NCBI GenBank assembly: GCA_902488725.1
Contig: CABTXO010000052.1
Span: 1 to 8,732, forward strand
DNA: 8,732 nucleotides
Direction: 5' to 3'
Origin: an uncultured Bacteroidales bacterium
GTDB taxonomy: Bacteria > Bacteroidota > Bacteroidia > Bacteroidales > UBA932
Position 1 is the stretch's first letter. Each line of letters begins with the position of its first letter. The notes under the pieces were generated by a model. That model made no database searches. It was given only the letters and a program-made list of their open reading frames with translations, and was not told the DNA's origin. Position numbers and translations under genes: made by a program. Positions 1 to 7,073 of this stretch are shown piece after piece.

Positions 1-90
1 ATCGATCATGTAGCTGAACGCCGGATCGGAGGCCATCGCTTCGGTGAAGGGATAGACTTGCCCGTCGTCGTTGGAGATGTACTGCCGCGG
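1..90. repeat. Left arm of a perfect inverted repeat (at least 90 bp)
   Basis: Bases 1-90 are the exact reverse complement of 1454-1543, with no mismatch. Identity stops abruptly at base 91 against 1453. The outer limit is unknown because the arm starts at the window edge. The arm lies inside the receptor coding sequence and is exactly 30 codons long as far as it can be seen. Confidence 0.97.
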
Positions 91-1452
91 GAAGGTCTCG
101 TTCCGGTACTTCGTCCAGCTCTTCGAGAAGAGGTTCAGCTGGGAAGTCAGCGTGACCGCAAAACCGATCGACGGGATGTTGTGGGTAACACGCAGGGTGG
201 TGATGGATTTTTCATATTCATACGTCCGGGTCCCGGGATCATAGACGGCCACGTGGCTTTTGAGCGTGCTGCCCTGGACGGCGTTGACGTCGAAGGAATA
301 GCCGGTGCTGGTGTTCTCCGTGCGCATCCAGGCGCCGTTCAGGTAGAAGGACGTGCGGATGGCGTCGAACCGGCCGAGGTTCAATTCGTATTCGATGCCG
401 AAATTATGCTGCCAAGCGCTGTTGACCGGCATGTAGCAGGTGAAGAACTTGTGCGAGTCGGTCGTGCGGGCGAGGATCGGGCAGCCGTCCGCATCGATGC
501 CGGTCTGCGAATAGTACCGGTACGGCATCCAGCGGATGGAGGAAAAGGTCGCATCGAAATCGTAGCCGTTCTTCATCAGCTCGTCAAAGAAGGTCACGGC
601 CAGCCGGTACCGCTTCCGGATCGTCAGGTCGAATCCGATCTCCGCCTTCCGGTTGCGGGCGATTTCCAGATCCGGGTTGCGCGTGTCGAAGACATAGGTG
701 GTCGCGAGCACCAGCCGCTGCTTCTCGTCGCTCGCGTCCAGGCTGTTGTAGTTCGACTGGTCGTAGTAGGCGTTGTTGGGGTACAGGTAGCCCGAGGTGG
801 GGGCCTTCGCGGTGATGCCGTAGCCGCCGCGGAGGGAAAGCGCTCCGGGGAGCAGTTCGACGGAAGCGTTGATGCGCGGGGAAAGGGATGTCAGACGGGC
901 GACGCGGTCGAACCGGAGTCCGCCGGTCAGGCTGAGTCCCCTGCTGAGGATCTCCGTCTTGAAGGTGCTTTCCGCGAACAGGCCGATCTGGTTGACGAAC
1001 GGAATGTCGTACAGGGGCCGTTCCCGGTAGCCGGATTCCGGATTGGAGCTGCGCAGGGGCGGGAACCCTTCGGGGAACACGAGCCCCCGGCCGAGGTTGC
1101 CGTCCGACTTGAAATCCCCGCCGAGCAGGATCCGCTCGCTGGTTTTCTTCCAGCTCTTGTACAAGTTCAGGATCGCTTTCGCGTACGTGTTCAGTTCCTT
1201 GCCGTAGAAATCGTAATGTGAAAAGTAGTAGTACGGCATGAAGGTCGCGAAGTCTCCGCTCTGTCCGGGGCCGAAATGCGTGATCTCCCGGCCGTCGGCG
1301 TCGAAAATCCTGCGGCCCTTGGTGTTGGAGACCGTGGTGCCGTCGGTCAGGTTCGTGGAATAGATGGACAGGGCGTTGACACAGTCCTGTTCCATGAAGG
1401 ATTTCTTGTAGCGGAAACTGTGGGAAAGGTCGTACCGGAGGGTCTTCACCCA
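1..1452 (-). CDS. TonB-dependent receptor, beta-barrel part (partial; inverted segment)
   Basis: Translating the minus strand from 1452 to 1 gives 484 codons with no stop, running off the left window edge. It reads as the transmembrane barrel of a TonB-dependent outer-membrane receptor. It is rich in alternating aromatic strands and has the family landmarks GGLRFDR (about residue 177), SPRINASVEL (about 191), GYGITAKAPT (about 211) and NPDLEIARNRKAEIGFD (about 259). Such receptors import scarce ligands (metal chelates, glycans, peptides) using TonB energy. The signal peptide, any carboxypeptidase-like domain and the plug are missing. Upstream of 1452 the frame enters the reverse complement of the receptor's own C-terminal region and meets a stop (TAG) after a possible but meaningless ATG at 1467-1465. 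The final 30 codons (90-1) are identical to 1454-1543 on the other strand. It does not look SusC-like at its C-terminus. Ligand unknown. Family call confident; integrity doubtful. Confidence 0.85.
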
Positions 1453-1453
1453 A

Positions 1454-1543
1454 CCGCGGCAGTACATCTCCAACGACGACGGGCAAGTCTATCCCTTCAC
1501 CGAAGCGATGGCCTCCGATCCGGCGTTCAGCTACATGATCGAT
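1454..1543. repeat. Right arm of the perfect inverted repeat
   Basis: This is the reverse complement of 1-90, base for base. The inner boundary is marked by the palindrome CCGCGG (1454-1459). It encodes PRQYISNDDG to FSYMID of the receptor on the plus strand, the same 30 residues encoded on the minus strand by the left arm. With the left arm it encloses 1,363 bp (91-1453). Confidence 0.97.
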
Positions 1544-1762
1544 CCCCTCTCGGACAGCCGGTTCATCACGGAGCGGCACAAGACCACGCTTGTCTTCAAT
1601 CTGAACGTCTCGAAGGAGATCCGCAATTTCCTGACCGCCTCTTTCTATGTCAACAATCTCTTCAATTCCAGACCGCTGGATCCTTCCGAGATCACGAAGG
1701 GAGCCTTTACGGAACTGAACTACCCGATGTATTTCGGCTTTGAACTGAAACTCAAATTGTAA
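1454..1762 (+). CDS. TonB-dependent receptor, C-terminal end (headless fragment)
   Basis: The plus strand encodes the last 102 residues of a TonB-dependent receptor, from PRQYISNDDG to a terminal FGFELKLKL followed by TAA at 1760-1762. The segment VNNLFNSRPLDPSEITKG and the amphipathic last strand are typical of the final barrel strands recognised by the BAM machinery. There is no proper start: upstream of 1454 the sequence becomes antisense receptor DNA, with a stop at 1409-1411. The only in-frame ATG (1508) lies inside the barrel. Joining the reverse complement of 1453-91 directly to 1454 gives one uninterrupted frame (ETF-PRQ) of 556 codons, so this is the natural end of the receptor on the opposite strand. 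The lipoprotein gene follows after 23 bp, consistent with an operon in which the intact receptor would be the first gene seen here. Confidence 0.85.
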   Translation, partial: PRQYISNDDGQVYPFTEAMASDPAFSYMIDPLSDSRFITERHKTTLVFNLNVSKEIRNFLTASFYVNNLFNSRPLDPSEITKGAFTELNYPMYFGFELKLKL

Positions 1763-1785
1763 CAACCTCAACCATATCGAAAAAC

Positions 1786-2994
1786 ATGAAACGAATCGTA
1801 ATGATCGGAGCGTTCGTGGCCGCAGCGGCCATGCTGCTCGCATCCTGCAAGAAGGATGAAAACAAAGTGAAGTACTACACGTCCGACGTGACCATCGAAA
1901 CGCCTGCAGAAGGGTTCATCGCCCCGGCATCCTACAAAGTGGTCTTCAACAACGTCGGTACCGGAGAATCCCGGACGAAGACCTTTACCTCCGCACACGG
2001 CCAAGTCGATTCCCTCATCACGGGCATCTACAACGTCACCGTGTCTGCGCAGTATGCCAGCAGCGGATTCGCCTTCAATTACATCGGGACCGCCAACAAT
2101 GTCTCCATCGGAGAGACGAACACCGCCTGCGTCGTGCCGGTGACGGCTTCCCGCTCCTCGGCGCTCGTGTTCAAGGAGATCCACTACAACGCCAGCAAGA
2201 ACGAGCGGGGCAAACCCTATCTCAAGGACACCTATTTCGAGGTCTACAACAATTCCGACCAGACCGTCTACGCCGACGGCCTCTGCCTCGGGGATGCCAT
2301 GTCCTGCAAGGTCTACGATTTCTCCGCTTCCGCGGGACTGACCGGAAAACCCGAAGACTATGTCTTCATCGGGACCTACATCTGGCAGATTCCGGGCAGC
2401 GGAACCCAGTACCCGATCGCCCCGGGCGAATCCTTCGTCATCGCCGCCTGGGCGAAAGACCACAGTGTGGAAGCCAACACTCAGGACCTCTCCACGGCCG
2501 AATTCGAGACCGTGTGCCAGAAGTACCTGGACAAGGGACAGACGGACTGCAACGCCGTCAACATGACGCTTGTCTGCACCATCAAGGCAACCGGACTTGC
2601 CAACCAGTTGGGACAGTTCACCGGAGCCGCCTGGGTGCTGTTCTCTCCGAGTGTCCCGCTGCGCAAAGACGGCCATTATCTTGAATCGAACGCCCCGAAC
2701 AACTATGGTCAGGAGGTGCTGAAGAGCGACGTGCTCGACGCCGTCGACTGCGTGAGGAATGAGACAGCCGACAAACGGCTTCCGGCCGACATCGACGCCG
2801 GGAAGATCTGGTGCAAGGGCACCGGCGGAAACCAGAGCATCGTCCGCAAGGTGGCCTCGACGGAAAAGGACGGAAGGAAGGTGTATCAGGACACCAACAA
2901 CACCAGCGAAGACTTCGAGGTCAATCCCGCACCCGCCATCCGGCGGAACGGCGCCAAGCGTCCCGGCTGGAGCACTTGGACCACTGCCCAGTAA
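1786..2994 (+). CDS. Surface lipoprotein with lamin-tail-like fold (DUF4876 type)
   Basis: A 402-residue lipoprotein. Residues 1-20 form a lipoprotein signal peptide ending in LAS-C, with the lipidated cysteine at 21. The following KKDEN resembles the acidic lipoprotein export signal that sends Bacteroidota lipoproteins to the cell surface. Residues about 30-120 look like an Ig-like beta domain. Residues about 125-395 resemble a lamin-tail-like beta fold: LVFKEIHYN, then YFEVYNNSDQTVYADGLCL (about 150-168), APGESFVIA (about 212-220) and a C-terminal YQDTNNTSEDFE (about 367-378), the usual DTNN-x-x-DF ending. From memory of the family this matches DUF4876 proteins, which travel with TonB-dependent receptors; no search was run. 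Function is unknown; a role as ligand-binding partner of the receptor is inference. It starts 23 bp after the receptor stop and ends 9 bp before the next gene, so cotranscription is likely. Confidence 0.8.
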   Translation: MKRIVMIGAFVAAAAMLLASCKKDENKVKYYTSDVTIETPAEGFIAPASYKVVFNNVGTGESRTKTFTSAHGQVDSLITGIYNVTVSAQYASSGFAFNYIGTANNVSIGETNTACVVPVTASRSSALVFKEIHYNASKNERGKPYLKDTYFEVYNNSDQTVYADGLCLGDAMSCKVYDFSASAGLTGKPEDYVFIGTYIWQIPGSGTQYPIAPGESFVIAAWAKDHSVEANTQDLSTAEFETVCQKYLDKGQTDCNAVNMTLVCTIKATGLANQLGQFTGAAWVLFSPSVPLRKDGHYLESNAPNNYGQEVLKSDVLDAVDCVRNETADKRLPADIDAGKIWCKGTGGNQSIVRKVASTEKDGRKVYQDTNNTSEDFEVNPAPAIRRNGAKRPGWSTWTTAQ

Positions 2995-3003
2995 TCGTTC
3001 GCA

Positions 3004-4536
3004 ATGATCGGGATCCGTATCACAGCCGCATTGTTCGCCGTGCTTGCGCCGTTGACGGCGCAAGCGCAGCGAGACGCCGTCCGCGACCGGAGCGACATTG
3101 AATGGAACTTTGCCCGGACGCTCTGGTCTGCGGGCGGCAACGCAGCCGGCCTCCATTTCGCGCCGCTGTACAAATTCAATGCGGTCGACGCTTCATTCGT
3201 GTGGCGGGACGGGACCTTCGCCAGAAGACAGGAAGGTACGGGACAATCCGCCCTCCGCTTCGACACGCAGGGCGCCCTGCAAGTGGGCAAATTCCAGTTG
3301 TGGGGACGTTTTGCCTACCACGGGAACACTGTCCGGAGTTCTTCCTACAACACACTGGTGTACGATCCCCTGGACGAGCGTTTCCTGTACAACGTAGCGG
3401 ACACGGTGGACAGCCGCTGGAAGAAGCAGTCCTATGCAATGGAATGCAAGGCTGCACTTCCGCTGATCCCGGACAGGCTCGCCGCAGGACTGCACCTGGA
3501 ATATTCAGACAGGCTGGCCGCGAAACAGAACGATCCGCGCTCCGAGTCGTACAACTACGAGATTGCCCTCAGACCTTCGCTGGCCTTCCGGGCGGGGAGA
3601 AGTGTTTTCGGAGCGTACGGACGGTATTCGAACCTGTTCGAACGCACGACACCGACCCTGAGCAACGGATCCGAGCCGCAGAAGGTCTTCGTGCTCAAGG
3701 GACTGGGGAACTACATCAACGAGACCGTGGGACAGTCGGGTCTGGGGACGATGTACTATTTGAGCAGCGCCTACGGGGGCGGGCTGTCATACGGACTGAA
3801 CGCCGGCGTGCGACTGCTCGCCGAAGCGGGATTCGCCTCGCACCGGACATCGGTCCGGCAGACCGCCACGATCCCGCGCAAGATGGGAAGCACCCGGATC
3901 GGCGAGATCACGGCCTCTTTCCAGCTGCTGTTCGGACAGGATTTCAACCAGAAGCTGACTGCTACGTTCCTCCGGAGAGACACGGACGGCACGGATTACA
4001 CGACGGTCTGGAACACGAAAGAGGGCATCTGGGAGATCGCATCCTCGGCCGTGACCAGCACCTATGCCACCACGGCGGCCGGACTGGCCTGGGAAAAGCG
4101 CACCTTCCGCCAAGGGGTGCGGCGCTGGTCGTTCCGCGCCGCCCTCGACTGGGAGGACAAGCAGGACACCTACCTGCTGCCGGAATCCCGCTTTTCGTAT
4201 GACAATCTGCAGTTGAACGCCGCTGCACGCAGGAATATTCAGCTGTCTCGGTCCACGCTGGAGTTCGGCGCATCAGTATGCTTCCGCAAGAATCTTGCGG
4301 GCGGCTATTCCTATTCCGGATCCAAAAGTGCCGCCGCGACGGTCCGCGACTGGTATCCGCACGATGCACGGGTGATGACGGCGGACTTTCTCTGCGGCGG
4401 ACTGCGCGCAGACTGGACCTTCCCGACCCGGAAGAGGCTCGGCATATCCCTGCATGCGGAAGCATCCGTCCTCGGGACGCTCAAGACCGGGCTCGACCGC
4501 CTCTTGTCCGACACCGGCATTTCATTGATCTTCTGA
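3004..4536 (+). CDS. Outer-membrane beta-barrel protein (DUF6850 type)
   Basis: A 510-residue exported protein. Residues 1-21 form a clear signal peptide (cleavage after AQA). The remainder is almost entirely alternating hydrophobic and polar strands with many aromatic and Gly residues, and it ends in Phe (ISLIF), as expected for a BAM-inserted outer-membrane barrel. No plug or TonB box is visible, so it is not itself a TonB-dependent receptor. SYNTLVYDPLDERFLYN (about 114-130) and AAKQNDPRS (about 172-180) look like conserved blocks of the DUF6850 barrel family, which I recall next to DUF4876 lipoproteins; this is memory, not a search. The ATG at 3004 is chosen because it opens the signal peptide 9 bp after the lipoprotein stop. 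Function is unknown; a channel or receptor accessory is possible. The long reading frames overlapping it in other phases are by-products of high GC. Confidence 0.75.
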   Translation: MIGIRITAALFAVLAPLTAQAQRDAVRDRSDIEWNFARTLWSAGGNAAGLHFAPLYKFNAVDASFVWRDGTFARRQEGTGQSALRFDTQGALQVGKFQLWGRFAYHGNTVRSSSYNTLVYDPLDERFLYNVADTVDSRWKKQSYAMECKAALPLIPDRLAAGLHLEYSDRLAAKQNDPRSESYNYEIALRPSLAFRAGRSVFGAYGRYSNLFERTTPTLSNGSEPQKVFVLKGLGNYINETVGQSGLGTMYYLSSAYGGGLSYGLNAGVRLLAEAGFASHRTSVRQTATIPRKMGSTRIGEITASFQLLFGQDFNQKLTATFLRRDTDGTDYTTVWNTKEGIWEIASSAVTSTYATTAAGLAWEKRTFRQGVRRWSFRAALDWEDKQDTYLLPESRFSYDNLQLNAAARRNIQLSRSTLEFGASVCFRKNLAGGYSYSGSKSAAATVRDWYPHDARVMTADFLCGGLRADWTFPTRKRLGISLHAEASVLGTLKTGLDRLLSDTGISLIF

Positions 4537-4553
4537 TTTACGCGACTTTCCAC

Positions 4554-6161
4554 ATGTTTTTGACACTGCTTTCTTCCCTCCTGCTCGGCACCCCGGCCGA
4601 CGTGATCTATCCCCGGACCCCCGTCATCGCGGACCGGCCGTACAACGTCGTCGCAGAAATCGTCGTGCCGAGCGAGGCGGCCGTCCCGGTGAAAGGAACG
4701 GTCGAGATCGCCTTGGACGGCATCCCGGTCCGGGCCGTCCGGAGTGCACGCCTGATGGGCACCGGAACGGTTTCCCCGGTCTATTCCCGGACGAAATCCT
4801 CTGTGTTCCAGACCCATTACAACCGGTGGGCGGGCGGATGGAGCACCTGGCATGACCCGCAGCATGCGCGGGAACTCTGCCGGGTCCGGCCGCGGTCGAA
4901 CACCGTGACACTTCCCTTTTCCGTCGACCTGGTCGCAGCCGTCAATCATTTCTACATCAGCCTGGAGATCGCCTCCCGACGCACCGACCTGGCCGCACCC
5001 TTTTCCTGCACCGTGAAATCCATCCGGCTTGCGGACGGTGGAGAAGTGCCCTTCAAAGCCGTCGGGGACGGCGTCCGCAGGCTCGGTCTTGCCCTCCGGA
5101 CCCACGGTGACGACGGATCGGACTCCTACCGCATCCCCGGTCTCGCCCGCACCCCGAAGGGAACGCTGGTCGCCGTGTACGACATCCGCCGGGACTCGGG
5201 CAACGACCTCAACTGCGACATCGATGTCGGGGTGAGCCGCAGCACGGACGGCGGCAGGCACTGGGAAAAGATGCGCGTTGCCATGGACATGGGGGAATAT
5301 GGCGGTCTGCCCCAGGCGCAGAACGGCGTGGGAGATCCCTGCGTGCTCGTCGACGAGCGCACCGGCGACATCTTCATCGCGGCGATCTGGGGACACGGAC
5401 TGGAGGGCGGGGCGGCCATCTTCAACTCCAAGACCGGGATGGATCCGATCCGGGTTGCCCAAATGGTGCTGGTCAAGAGCACCGACGACGGCAGGACCTG
5501 GTCCAAGCCGGTCAACATCACTTCCCAGGTCAAAGATCCTGCCTGGGCGACCTGCCTGGGGGGCCCGGGCAACGGCATCACGATGCACGACGGCACGCTG
5601 GTGTTTCCCTTCCAGTGGTGGGACAAGGACCACATCGGTTCCTCCGGCATCATCTACAGCCGGGACCACGGCGCCACCTGGCATTTCGAGGGCACGGCCA
5701 CACGGAATGTCTGCGAGGACCAAGTGGTCGAACTGGAACCTGGAACCCTGATGCTGAACATGCGCAACTACAGGAACGACGACCGCCTGCGCAAGGTATT
5801 CGTCACCAAGGACCTGGGAAAGACCTGGACGGCCCATCCCTCCAACGGCACGCTGCCCGAACCCGTCTGCCAGGCCAGCCTGGTGAAATTCCCTGCAGCC
5901 CGGAACAGATACGGAAAGGACATCCTGCTGTTCTCCAATCCAGATTCCCGGAAAGTGCGGGAACGGATGACAGTCAGGGCCAGCCTGGACCACGGCATGA
6001 CGTGGCCGTACAAACTGCTGCTGGACGAGGAACCCGGGTGGGGCTATTCCTGCCTGTGCCCGATCGATGCTGAAACCGTGGGCATCCTCTACGAAGGCAG
6101 CGCAGCCCAGCTAGTCTTCCAGGTCATCCGCCTCTCCGACATCCTCGGCGGCGCGAACTGA
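4554..6161 (+). CDS. nanH: Secreted exo-alpha-sialidase (GH33 type)
   Basis: A 535-residue sialidase (neuraminidase) that removes terminal sialic acid from glycoconjugates. Residues about 20-175 form the beta-rich N-terminal accessory domain seen in Bacteroides sialidases; the six-bladed propeller follows. Visible catalytic residues: Arg193 in SYRIP, Arg404 in LNMRNY and Arg469 in SNPDSRKVR (arginine triad); Tyr498 in GYSCL (nucleophile); Glu388 (its partner, 16 residues before Arg404); Asp218 in SGNDL (acid/base). Five Asp-boxes are present: SRSTDGGRHW (about 228), KSTDDGRTW (308), YSRDHGATW (368), VTKDLGKTW (417) and ASLDHGMTW (476). Length is close to that of Bacteroides NanH. The ATG at 4554 fits best: it follows the upstream stop by 17 bp and opens a hydrophobic stretch, though this leader has no Lys or Arg. 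The same frame stays open upstream to 4278, but that would overlap the barrel gene. Likely periplasmic or surface. Confidence 0.95.
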   Translation: MFLTLLSSLLLGTPADVIYPRTPVIADRPYNVVAEIVVPSEAAVPVKGTVEIALDGIPVRAVRSARLMGTGTVSPVYSRTKSSVFQTHYNRWAGGWSTWHDPQHARELCRVRPRSNTVTLPFSVDLVAAVNHFYISLEIASRRTDLAAPFSCTVKSIRLADGGEVPFKAVGDGVRRLGLALRTHGDDGSDSYRIPGLARTPKGTLVAVYDIRRDSGNDLNCDIDVGVSRSTDGGRHWEKMRVAMDMGEYGGLPQAQNGVGDPCVLVDERTGDIFIAAIWGHGLEGGAAIFNSKTGMDPIRVAQMVLVKSTDDGRTWSKPVNITSQVKDPAWATCLGGPGNGITMHDGTLVFPFQWWDKDHIGSSGIIYSRDHGATWHFEGTATRNVCEDQVVELEPGTLMLNMRNYRNDDRLRKVFVTKDLGKTWTAHPSNGTLPEPVCQASLVKFPAARNRYGKDILLFSNPDSRKVRERMTVRASLDHGMTWPYKLLLDEEPGWGYSCLCPIDAETVGILYEGSAAQLVFQVIRLSDILGGAN

Positions 6162-6203
6162 CCCCCGGCCCCTGCCTTTACAAAAATGCTTAACTCAATG
6201 AAT

Positions 6204-7058
6204 ATGAAAAAGTTAATTCCATTCTTCCTTTTGCTTCTGATGCCAGTTCTTGCGGTGCACGCAGGCCGGGTCGTGACCGACAGCCTGCGGAGCAATATCC
6301 TCGGCAAAACGGTCAAATTCAATGTCTACCTTCCGGACGGCTTCGACCGGTCCGAAAAGAAATACCCGGTCGTGTACCTGCTGCACGGACTTTCCGACAC
6401 CTACACGGCCTGGGAGGAACGCGGACGCATGAAATTGGTCGCGGACGAACTGATCGCATCGGGCGAAGCGAAGGAGATGGTCATCGTGATGCCGAACGCC
6501 GGACATCCCGACATCCACCACGAATGGAACGGCTACTTCAACATGCCCGGCTGGAACTACGAGGATTTCTTCTTCCGGGAATTCCTTCCGGCCGTCGAGG
6601 CGAAATACCGCTGCATCGGCGACAAGGAGCACCGGGCCGTGATGGGCCTGTCGATGGGCGGAGGCGGCAGCACCGTCTACTGCCAGCGGCATCCCGATCT
6701 GTTTTCCAGCTGCTACGCCATGAGCGCCTGGCTCGACAACGAGGCCGGCCAGGTCGGGGGCAAGGAGCAAAAGAAGGACAAGCTGTACCTCGTCAGCGAA
6801 TCCGTCAAGGCACACTCCGCCCTCGCCTTCCTCGACAACGCCGACGAAGAAACGCTGGGCAAGCTCCGTACCGTCAAATGGTTCTTCGATTGCGGGGACG
6901 ACGATTTCCTGCTGGAACTCTCGACCCGGCTCCATTTGAAGATGCGTCAGGCCAAGGTCAAGAGCGAACTGCGGGTGCGCAACGGGGTGCACAACTGGGA
7001 ATATTGGCACCTGGCCCTGCGGGAGGCGCTTCCGTTCGCTTCAAGGAATTTCGAATAG
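6204..7058 (+). CDS. Secreted alpha/beta-hydrolase esterase (esterase D/feruloyl-esterase-like)
   Basis: A 284-residue esterase if it starts at ATG 6204 (MKKLIPFF); ATGs at 6186 and 6198 are in frame and give 290 or 286 residues. The 6204 start gives the cleanest signal peptide (KK followed by a long hydrophobic run to VHAG). Using 6204 numbering, the fold shows the strand and oxyanion loop VVYLLHGLSD (about 57-65), the nucleophile elbow GLSMG with Ser150, an acid in CGDDDF (Asp234 likely) and His263 in GVHNW. This is the PF00756-type hydrolase family, which includes carbohydrate acetyl and feruloyl esterases and S-formylglutathione hydrolases; export argues for a polysaccharide or glycan ester. 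It lies 42 bp after the sialidase on the same strand, so removal of O-acetyl groups from sialic acids or mucin sugars is a reasonable but untested guess. Confidence 0.88.
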   Translation: MKKLIPFFLLLLMPVLAVHAGRVVTDSLRSNILGKTVKFNVYLPDGFDRSEKKYPVVYLLHGLSDTYTAWEERGRMKLVADELIASGEAKEMVIVMPNAGHPDIHHEWNGYFNMPGWNYEDFFFREFLPAVEAKYRCIGDKEHRAVMGLSMGGGGSTVYCQRHPDLFSSCYAMSAWLDNEAGQVGGKEQKKDKLYLVSESVKAHSALAFLDNADEETLGKLRTVKWFFDCGDDDFLLELSTRLHLKMRQAKVKSELRVRNGVHNWEYWHLALREALPFASRNFE

Positions 7059-7073
7059 GAGTATGCGCCGGCA

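Noticed and set aside
58..1221. A 387-codon plus-strand frame
   Set aside because: It is antisense to the continuous receptor barrel frame (1452 to 1), which shows family motifs; the plus-strand product matches nothing recognisable.
1..1762. SusC-type receptor with SusD partner
   Set aside because: The C-terminus does not look SusC-like, and the following gene has no SusD features; it is better described as a general TonB-dependent receptor with a DUF4876-type partner.
584..1843. A 419-codon minus-strand frame and a 155-codon plus-strand frame (1276-1743) that cross the 1453/1454 junction
   Set aside because: Both run in the wrong phase over clear receptor coding sequence; their Arg/Gly/Pro-rich composition is typical of GC-rich shadow frames.
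3102..4202. A 366-codon alternative plus-strand frame inside the barrel gene
   Set aside because: It lacks a signal peptide or family motifs, while the overlapping 510-residue frame has a signal peptide, strand pattern and terminal Phe.
4278..4553. Upstream extension of the sialidase frame to ATG 4278
   Set aside because: It would overlap the barrel gene by more than 250 bp and put about 92 Arg-rich residues before the hydrophobic leader; ATG 4554 is the sensible start.
4311..5993. A 560-codon minus-strand open frame opposite the sialidase
   Set aside because: The sialidase has all its catalytic motifs in frame on the plus strand. The antisense product is low-complexity Val/Gly/Asp-rich, the mirror of third-position GC bias.
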